DNA of 47,634 bases, from IMG/VR virus record IMGVR_UViG_3300037071_003999, positions 1 to 47,634 of that record, one strand, 5' to 3'. This document shows, piece after piece, positions 38,429 to 43,514 of the stretch. A program made the translations under genes and the position numbers. Position 1 is the first letter of the stretch. Each line of letters begins with the position of its first letter. Below the pieces are notes generated by a model. The model ran no database searches and was not told the DNA's origin. It saw only the letters and a list, made by a program, of their open reading frames with translations. The stretch comes from a virus.

Positions 38429-39045
38429 GGCGAGTCGCCTCGCTCGGCGTTCGCTTGCCGAAACGCCTCATTGATGCGTGCCATCAAGGCGGGATCGCCG
38501 CCCTTGTCCGGGTGATGCTCGGCCGCGAGCGAGCGATAAATCCCCTTGATGTAGCGACCATCCGCGGAGCGATCGACGCCTAGCACCTCCCACCATCTGG
38601 GGCCCGTGGACTCGGGCAGCCGAGCGAACCCCGAGAACGCCCGATCCTGGATCTCGCCGGCGCCGCAGCGCTTCAGGCCGCGGATGCAATCGATCGCCAT
38701 ACCGAGGGCGCGCACGTTCTCGCGCACCGTAACCCAGTGGTCGCACGGGATCTCGCGCGGCATCGGCTCGCCCTTGGGACCGCGCGCCGTCCAATACACC
38801 GCGACGCCCGGATCCGCGATTCTCTGATCGCTGTGATCGCCGCGATACATGGTGCCGTCCCGTCTCACCGGAACGTTGCTCGAAACGATGATATCGCGAC
38901 CGCCCATGAGGCGGATGCCGCCGATCAACTCCTCGATCGCGGTGTCCGTCGTCACTTTGTAGTTGCTGCTCGTGCGTTGTTTGGTGCGCGCCCACCCATC
39001 AGGCCAGCACAACGGGAACGCCCGGATTGCTTCGTTGTCTTTCAT
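38425..39045 (-). CDS. J-domain-containing protein
   Basis: The protein has 206 residues from ATG 39045. The C-terminal 60 residues are a DnaJ domain: WWEVLGVDRSADGRYIKGIY, then SLAAEHHPDKGGDPALMARI with the essential HPD, and NEAFRQAN. The N-terminal 130 residues (FPLCWPDGWARTKQR, FEEL-like IEELIGGIRLMGGRDIIVSS, GVAVYWTARGPKGEPMP) are a phage-specific part seen with this domain. It may recruit host DnaK for replication or assembly. Confidence 0.85.
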   Translation of the reverse strand: MKDNEAIRAFPLCWPDGWARTKQRTSSNYKVTTDTAIEELIGGIRLMGGRDIIVSSNVPVRRDGTMYRGDHSDQRIADPGVAVYWTARGPKGEPMPREIPCDHWVTVRENVRALGMAIDCIRGLKRCGAGEIQDRAFSGFARLPESTGPRWWEVLGVDRSADGRYIKGIYRSLAAEHHPDKGGDPALMARINEAFRQANAERGDSP

Positions 39046-39272
39046 GGCTCGCCGTCGTCCTCGGCGACGCAATCGAAGGCCGCCGGCGGCGAGGCCTCGA
39101 CGCGCATCGCCCATTCGCGCAGGTCGGTTGCGAGCTGCGGATTCACCGGCTCGATCTCGCCGGCGTACGCGCGCAACGCCGCGCGGCTTGCTAGCGCGTA
39201 CGCGCTAGCACCTTGCGGCTTCAGAACGAAGTACCGCATTTGCAGTCCTAGAAACGTCCTTGTTTCTGTCAT
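39042..39272 (-). CDS. Conserved-type hypothetical protein, 76 aa
   Basis: It starts at ATG 39272 with AGAGGAG upstream. RYFVLKPQGASAYALASRAA and LRAYAGEIEPVNPQLATDLR, then EWA, form a compact pattern typical of short phage proteins of unknown role. Its coding sequence contains a 22-bp perfect palindrome. Confidence 0.7.
   Translation of the reverse strand: MTETRTFLGLQMRYFVLKPQGASAYALASRAALRAYAGEIEPVNPQLATDLREWAMRVEASPPAAFDCVAEDDGEP
39189..39210. repeat. 22-bp perfect palindrome
   Basis: TGCTAGCGCGT is followed directly by its exact complement. It lies inside a small gene and shares CGCTAGCA with the operator-like dyad at 1571-1585. It could be an extra regulator binding site or a chance effect of codon repetition (Ala-Ser-Ala-Tyr-Ala-Leu-Ala). 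Confidence 0.6.
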
Positions 39273-39310
39273 TGCCTTTGCTCCTCTAGGTTCGGCGGAG
39301 CGCCTTTGAT

Positions 39311-39631
39311 TCAGGCCCGCCGGCGATACCGCGCGAACCCCTCGGGCTCGCCCTTCCCATCCCAACCGATCGCGGCACGCCACGCGGCGTCACCGTCGGC
39401 AAAGTCGTAAACGTCCTCGCCGTCTCGCACCCAGCCGCCCATGAGGGGTTGCCACCGGCGCGCGACGAGCGTCCAAACCTTGGCCCCCGCGAGTTTGGTT
39501 CGGACGAGATAGAGCTCGCCTCGCCGCGCGAGCTTGCGATGCGCGAGGGACGACGCGCCGCAGCGCACCCGATCCTCGGCCTCCCATGCGAGCTTGATGA
39601 TCTCGCCGTCGGTCACCCGGCGTTGTGCCAT
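39311..39631 (-). CDS. Hypothetical protein, paralogue of 2409-2759
   Basis: The protein has 106 residues from ATG 39631 (TGATG overlap). The C-terminus DAAWRAAIGWDGKGEPEGFA is almost the same as that of the rightward gene at 2409. The N-terminal half (RRGELYLVRTKLAGAKVW) is different. The function is unknown, and the shared domain may contact the same partner. Confidence 0.7.
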   Translation of the reverse strand: MAQRRVTDGEIIKLAWEAEDRVRCGASSLAHRKLARRGELYLVRTKLAGAKVWTLVARRWQPLMGGWVRDGEDVYDFADGDAAWRAAIGWDGKGEPEGFARYRRRA

Positions 39632-40002
39632 CAGACGGCTCCCTCGCCGGTCAGCGGCGCGGCCTCCCAATGGGCGCCCGCATAGTCGACGCCACCCGGT
39701 TGCAGGGCGAGCAACGCGATCCCCATGGCGAGTGAGTTCAGAACCGCCCCGGAGCCGTCGGGTGAGCCGTTGGCAAAGCTCGCGGGTCCTTTGCCATGCC
39801 TGCCCCGGAGCTCGTCGCAATTCTCTCCCCCTGCGATGATTCCAGAGGCGTCGTGGGCGCGCGCGCAGCGCTGCTCTGGTGTCCACCGCCGGGCGTGTGC
39901 AATCCACAGCGGAACGAGCGTCTGTAGGGAGAGAAGGAGCAGATCGCGCCGCTGCGCCTCGGTGTCGATGCCCTGCATCTGGGCGTGCATCTCGGGGGTC
40001 AT
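39631..40002 (-). CDS. Hypothetical protein, 123 aa
   Basis: It starts at ATG 40002 by ATGA overlap with the sigma-like gene. Helical N-terminal half (RRDLLLLSLQTLVPLWIAHA, RRWTPEQRCARAHD), GIIAGGENCDEL in the middle, and a mildly hydrophobic C-terminus (LNSLAMGIALLALQPGG). No clear membrane segment or family. Confidence 0.65.
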   Translation of the reverse strand: MTPEMHAQMQGIDTEAQRRDLLLLSLQTLVPLWIAHARRWTPEQRCARAHDASGIIAGGENCDELRGRHGKGPASFANGSPDGSGAVLNSLAMGIALLALQPGGVDYAGAHWEAAPLTGEGAV

Positions 40003-40718
40003 AGGGCTGGCCCGTGTTGCAGGATGCGCAGCGCGCCGGAAAACAGTTTGGTGCTCTTGGCTCCCCGCGTTGCCATCTTCACCGAGGCGCCAAGCCGACG
40101 CAGCTCGCCGTAGCGTTGACGGCGTTCGTGGCGATGTTTCGCCTTCCAATCGGAGAGAATGATGGTGTTGCTCGGGCGCATCTCCCGATCGGGGTCGACG
40201 ACCTGGCGCAGCTTGTCGTTGGCGGCCGCGGCGAGCTGGACGACTCGCCCGCGCGTGACCCCAAACTCCGGGGCGAGCTTGTGCGCCGGCTCGTCCAGTT
40301 GTCGCTGAGAGTACCAAGCCACGGCTTCGCGCAGCGGCATCGAGAGCAGCGTGCGTTTGATATCGATGAGCAGCGCCAGATCAGGGGTCGGCACGATTCG
40401 ATGCCACTCATGCAAACCGGTAAGTTGCGGCGGCTCTCCCGTGCGCCGGCGGCGCGCATAGCCGAGCGGGGAGCGTTTGCCGGAGCTCTCAACCCATGCG
40501 TTCTGGCCCCACTCGAGCGCGGCCTCGTGCATCGCGTGCTTGACGGACACGAACACGAGCGTTCGCGATGCCGACTCCGCCCCCTGCAGATAGCGCGTCG
40601 CGTGAAGCCAGCCCGACTGCACCAGATCACAGAGCTCGATGGTGTTGCTGCTCGGCAGTCCGCGGCGCACGATGCGAGCCGCGTCGCTGATCGGTCGAGC
40701 GAAGTCGTCCACGTTCAT
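39999..40718 (-). CDS. Sigma-70-like regulator, 239 aa
   Basis: It starts at ATG 40718 (ATGA overlap). IELCDLVQSGWLHATRYLQ and TLVFVSVKHAMHEAALEWG resemble sigma region 2 (DLxQxGxxxL, then ..VKxAMxxA). A long spacer leads to region 4 with HTH (LAPEFGVTRGRVVQLAAAAN, DKLRQVV). The C-terminal 60 residues are very basic. Together with the protein at 7544 this gives two sigma-like factors in one phage, one early and one late. Core polymerase binding is not proven. Confidence 0.65.
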   Translation of the reverse strand: MNVDDFARPISDAARIVRRGLPSSNTIELCDLVQSGWLHATRYLQGAESASRTLVFVSVKHAMHEAALEWGQNAWVESSGKRSPLGYARRRRTGEPPQLTGLHEWHRIVPTPDLALLIDIKRTLLSMPLREAVAWYSQRQLDEPAHKLAPEFGVTRGRVVQLAAAANDKLRQVVDPDREMRPSNTIILSDWKAKHRHERRQRYGELRRLGASVKMATRGAKSTKLFSGALRILQHGPAL

Positions 40719-41401
40719 GAACCGGCCTCCGCGATGTGGGTCGCTGCGGCGGCCTCCAGGTTCGCGCACGGCGCCGTATCCCAGTAGTTCGGATCATCCA
40801 CCGGGTACCGCGCGCAGAACAGGCCGTGCGTCACGCGCAGCTCAGTCGCGGACACCTCCCAACGCATCCCCGCAGCCATCACTCCGCCGGGACAATAAGC
40901 TCCGATCGCGAGGCCCTCCGCGATCGCGTTGAACACTTGGGCGATAGCGCCCTCGCGCTCGGTGCCGCGAGCATCCCGATCGGCGATGGCCGCTGCGGCC
41001 TGCGACGTTGAGATCACATCCCCGAGCTCATGCGCGCGCCGCTCGCGTTCCTTCGGGTCCGTCGGGTAGTGGCGCGTTGCCCAGCGGGGCACCGCGTCCA
41101 GCAGCAGCGGCAGAAACCACTGCCCGCCGAGCCCCTGCCATTCACTCGCCGAGCGCTCCAGCGCGATCGCCTCGATATCTGCATCCGTCTTGCCGGACCA
41201 GAATGCCTCGCGCGCCGCTCGCAGGCGTGCTTCCCGGCGCGCAACGAACGCCTCCAGGCTCTCGAGCGCCGGCTCGAAAACACTTCGTTGCTGCGCTTTC
41301 GCCGCCCGTCGCGCCTTGCGATTGTGGGTGCCACCGGCTTGCTTCTCCACCGGTCGCGCCTTGCGGATCCGGATCTCGCCCCGTCGCCCTCCCCCGCTCA
41401 T
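40715..41401 (-). CDS. Hypothetical protein, 228 aa
   Basis: No family is recognised. A basic N-terminus (IRIRKARPVEKQAGGTHNRK) and long helices (LESLEAFVARREARLRAAR, EREGAIAQVFNAIAEGLAIG) are followed by a C-terminal part with two Cys (GLFCARYPVDDPNYWDTAPC). It overlaps genes on both sides (ATGA), so it is co-translated with the sigma-like factor. Confidence 0.65.
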   Translation of the reverse strand: MSGGGRRGEIRIRKARPVEKQAGGTHNRKARRAAKAQQRSVFEPALESLEAFVARREARLRAAREAFWSGKTDADIEAIALERSASEWQGLGGQWFLPLLLDAVPRWATRHYPTDPKERERRAHELGDVISTSQAAAAIADRDARGTEREGAIAQVFNAIAEGLAIGAYCPGGVMAAGMRWEVSATELRVTHGLFCARYPVDDPNYWDTAPCANLEAAAATHIAEAGS

Positions 41402-41952
41402 TTGGCCGACTCCGCCGGCGCAACCGACGAGCAGCGATCGGCATCGGGCACTAGGAATCGCAGCAGCTCACCGCGCTCGCAAAGATCCATGCCGCACGAT
41501 ACGCAGCAGCCGTCCGAATCCGAGCGCGTAACGTTGCGCTGCTCGCATAGAATGCACACCCATTCCTCGGGGGCAGCGTCGACGCCGGCCGCCTCCGCGC
41601 GCCCGAGCGCCTCCGCGACTCGGCGGCTCAACGCGCGGCATAGGGTTTCCGGGAAACCGATCGCTCGCTTGACCGCGTTCCCCCCCTGCGCGGCCTGGGC
41701 GCTATCGGTGAGCGAGGCGCCCCATGTAACAACGTGCGTCGTGCCGTCCGGCGACCAGCCGACGAGGATCGCTTGCGTGAGCCCGAGTTCACGAGCGAAC
41801 CGCTCGAGCTGCTCGGGCAGAATGGTGATCGACGCGGCACACTCGCATTCGGCGCAGCCGCACCCTGGGCACGTAGGGTGCACCGGGCACGGGCTGTCGC
41901 CGAATTCCCACGTGCACAGGCAACCCGCCGGCCGCGGCTCGGTGTCGCTCAT
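41398..41952 (-). CDS. Cys-rich hypothetical protein with two zinc clusters, 184 aa
   Basis: Two metal clusters flank a central domain. The N-terminal one is dense (CLCTW, CPVHPTCPGCGCAECEC, residues about 11-38). The C-terminal one is CILCEQRNVTRSDSDGCCVSC followed by DLC. The centre (ILVGWSPDGTTHVVTWGASL, GGNAVKRAIGFPETLCRALS) resembles a small domain frequent in phage early proteins. Function unknown. Confidence 0.7.
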   Translation of the reverse strand: MSDTEPRPAGCLCTWEFGDSPCPVHPTCPGCGCAECECAASITILPEQLERFARELGLTQAILVGWSPDGTTHVVTWGASLTDSAQAAQGGNAVKRAIGFPETLCRALSRRVAEALGRAEAAGVDAAPEEWVCILCEQRNVTRSDSDGCCVSCGMDLCERGELLRFLVPDADRCSSVAPAESAK

Positions 41953-42185
41953 GCCGCCCCCTTGCGTGCGCGCGCCCGGGCGTTGAGCTCGCGCCGGCTG
42001 CTCGCGTCGTCAATGAAACCGCGCAGCGGTTCGCGCAGGCGATAGAGGATCCATCCGCAGTTGTGGTCGTTGAGTTTCTCGAGCGCGCGGATTGCGCGAC
42101 CTCGCTGCCGCGGAGTCATTTTGCAGATCTCGGAGTAGAGCTCGTTCGCGAGGTCGTCCAAACGCCGCTTTGACGATCGACTCAT
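41949..42185 (-). CDS. Small basic hypothetical protein, 78 aa
   Basis: The start is ATG 42185 (ATGA overlap). Helical and Arg-rich (SKRRLDDLANELYSEICKMT, RQRGRAIRALEKLNDHNCGW), with a basic tail (RRELNARARARKGAA). Possibly nucleic-acid binding. The family is not recognised. Confidence 0.65.
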   Translation of the reverse strand: MSRSSKRRLDDLANELYSEICKMTPRQRGRAIRALEKLNDHNCGWILYRLREPLRGFIDDASSRRELNARARARKGAA

Positions 42186-42316
42186 TGCGCCCACCCGATC
42201 GAGACATGCTGGCGCAGGTACGAGCAGCCACGCTCGCATCCGATGCCGAGCAGGGCGCCGAGGCCCGCGACGATCGCGAGGAACACGATCCATTGCCTGC
42301 CGCTCGCCATGATCAC
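42182..42316 (-). CDS. Single-TM small protein, 44 aa
   Basis: GTG 42316 overlaps the upstream stop; ATG 42310 is the alternative start. One membrane segment (WIVFLAIVAGLGALLGIGC) followed by a short Cys-containing tail (CERGCSYLRQH). The -3 position before Cys is Gly, so a lipobox is doubtful. It may be a small membrane protein active in the early stage, for example in exclusion. Confidence 0.55.
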   Translation of the reverse strand: MIMASGRQWIVFLAIVAGLGALLGIGCERGCSYLRQHVSIGWAQ

Positions 42317-42651
42317 CGGCCCACCTTCATCGCGCGCCGCGGCCGTCGCTTGCGCGGCGCCGGCGAGCTCGCCGGCGGCATCATTGCAACGATGTACGTC
42401 GCGACGTTGGCGGCCTCGGCCGCTGCCATGTCGAGCGCCTGCTCGCGAGTCTCGCCCACGCCCGGGTAACGCTCGTGTCCGATGCGCAGGCGAGCGTGCC
42501 ACGCGGCTTTTGGACGGTGCACTTTCCAGTCGGCGACGCGACCCTCGGCGACCTCGAACGGCTCGCTCGAGTAGAACCCCGCGGCGCCCTCCGCCGGCGC
42601 CGGCGGCGAGAACCGGATGCCGCGCCAGACGAACCCCTTTGGCGAGCTCAC
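42313..42651 (-). CDS. Hypothetical protein, 112 aa
   Basis: It starts at GTG 42651 by GTGA overlap. A likely small beta-alpha domain (GFYSSEPFEVAEGRVADWKV, HARLRIGHERYPGVGETREQ, ALDMAAAEAANVATYI) resembles a dsRNA-binding-like or HicB-like layout. A Pro/Arg-rich tail follows. The similarity is only of pattern. Confidence 0.6.
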   Translation of the reverse strand: MSSPKGFVWRGIRFSPPAPAEGAAGFYSSEPFEVAEGRVADWKVHRPKAAWHARLRIGHERYPGVGETREQALDMAAAEAANVATYIVAMMPPASSPAPRKRRPRRAMKVGR

Positions 42652-42983
42652 CGAGCCCCCCGATCGATTGCCCCGTACATGCGGCGGCAGCGCCGCGAGC
42701 ACAGCGCATTGAGCGCACCGGGCGGCAGCTTGCCCGCGCAACATTTGCAAATGACCGAAACCACGCTTAGCAATTCCTCATGCCGTCGTTGCGCGGCGTG
42801 GCAGTCGTCGAGGAGCGATTGCTGCTCGGGCAGGGGCAGACCCGCATCACGCCCGCGCTTCATCGCGGCGACCGCTCGCGACCATTGGTTGAGGCTTTCC
42901 GCGAGGCGTCGATCGGTGAAGCGGCGTTTCAAGGCCGCCTCGCGCGCCTCGCTGTCCCGCTGCGCCGCGCGAGCGTCGCTCAC
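42648..42983 (-). CDS. Helical protein with C-terminal zinc knuckle, 111 aa
   Basis: The start is GTG 42983 (GTGA overlap). Charged helices over the first 80 residues (RDSEAREAALKRRFTDRRLA, EQQSLLDDCHAAQRRHEELL) are followed by CKCCAGKLPPGALNALCSRRC, a four-Cys finger similar to that in the gene at 43317. Probably binds nucleic acid or an early-phase partner. Confidence 0.65.
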   Translation of the reverse strand: MSDARAAQRDSEAREAALKRRFTDRRLAESLNQWSRAVAAMKRGRDAGLPLPEQQSLLDDCHAAQRRHEELLSVVSVICKCCAGKLPPGALNALCSRRCRRMYGAIDRGAR

Positions 42984-43138
42984 CACCAGACCCCCACGCA
43001 GGCACGCCACGCCGAGGCGATGCAAACGAGCCAACCGAGGGCGGCGAGCACGCGCACTGGAGCCGACGGGCGTCGAGGCCACCGGAACACGAGGCCGCAG
43101 GCGACGGCGCCGAGCCACCATGCAAAAATAGCGATCAC
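42980..43138 (-). CDS. Two-TM small membrane protein, 52 aa
   Basis: GTG 43138 overlaps the zinc-ribbon gene stop (GTGA). Two hydrophobic segments (IAIFAWWLGAVACGLVF and VLAALGWLVCIASAWRACVG) are joined by a basic loop (RWPRRPSAPVR), so it is a hairpin membrane protein. Small phage membrane proteins of this sort include exclusion factors and holin-like proteins. Confidence 0.6.
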   Translation of the reverse strand: MIAIFAWWLGAVACGLVFRWPRRPSAPVRVLAALGWLVCIASAWRACVGVWW

Positions 43139-43320
43139 GAGGCACCGCCCTTGCGTGGCGCATCGCCCTTCGGCGGCTGACCGTTGATACTGTTGCAGCC
43201 CGGGCAGGACGTGTAGGAGTACACGCCCTGGGCGTTCTGCCGAACGTAGGTGGCCACCTCGGGGCAGCCGCAGTGCGGGCAGCGCTCCTCCGGCGGCTGT
43301 GACTTGCGCCGCGCGCTCAC
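43135..43320 (-). CDS. Zinc-ribbon protein, 61 aa
   Basis: CPHCGC (residues 14-19) and SCPGCN (about 38-43) form a classical zinc ribbon with an aromatic strand (GVYSYTS) before the second knuckle. The rest is basic. It is coupled to both neighbours by 4-base overlaps. It may bind DNA or RNA polymerase. Confidence 0.7.
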   Translation of the reverse strand: MSARRKSQPPEERCPHCGCPEVATYVRQNAQGVYSYTSCPGCNSINGQPPKGDAPRKGGAS

Positions 43321-43514
43321 CGTCGCCCCCGCTTGTGCTGCCCTGCGCCGGCGCCCTTGCGCAAAGCTCTACGACATTGCCGCGAGCAGATTGCCGAGGA
43401 GCTGAGGGCGCCGCACACCGCGCACCTGTCCGGCGCCGGCGCTGCGTCGAGATCGTCGATCTCACGCTCCAGCGCGGCCCTCTTTTGGGGCGAGGTGAGG
43501 TGACACCGGGCCAC
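43317..43514 (-). CDS. Zinc-finger small protein, 65 aa
   Basis: CAVCGALSSSAICSRQCRRAL (residues about 31-51) is a four-Cys finger close to that in the gene at 42648. A coil-like N-terminus (QKRAALEREIDDLDAAP) and basic tail (KGAGAGQHKRGRR) surround it. The GTG start shares its G with the integrase stop (TAGTG). Confidence 0.65.
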   Translation of the reverse strand: MARCHLTSPQKRAALEREIDDLDAAPAPDRCAVCGALSSSAICSRQCRRALRKGAGAGQHKRGRR

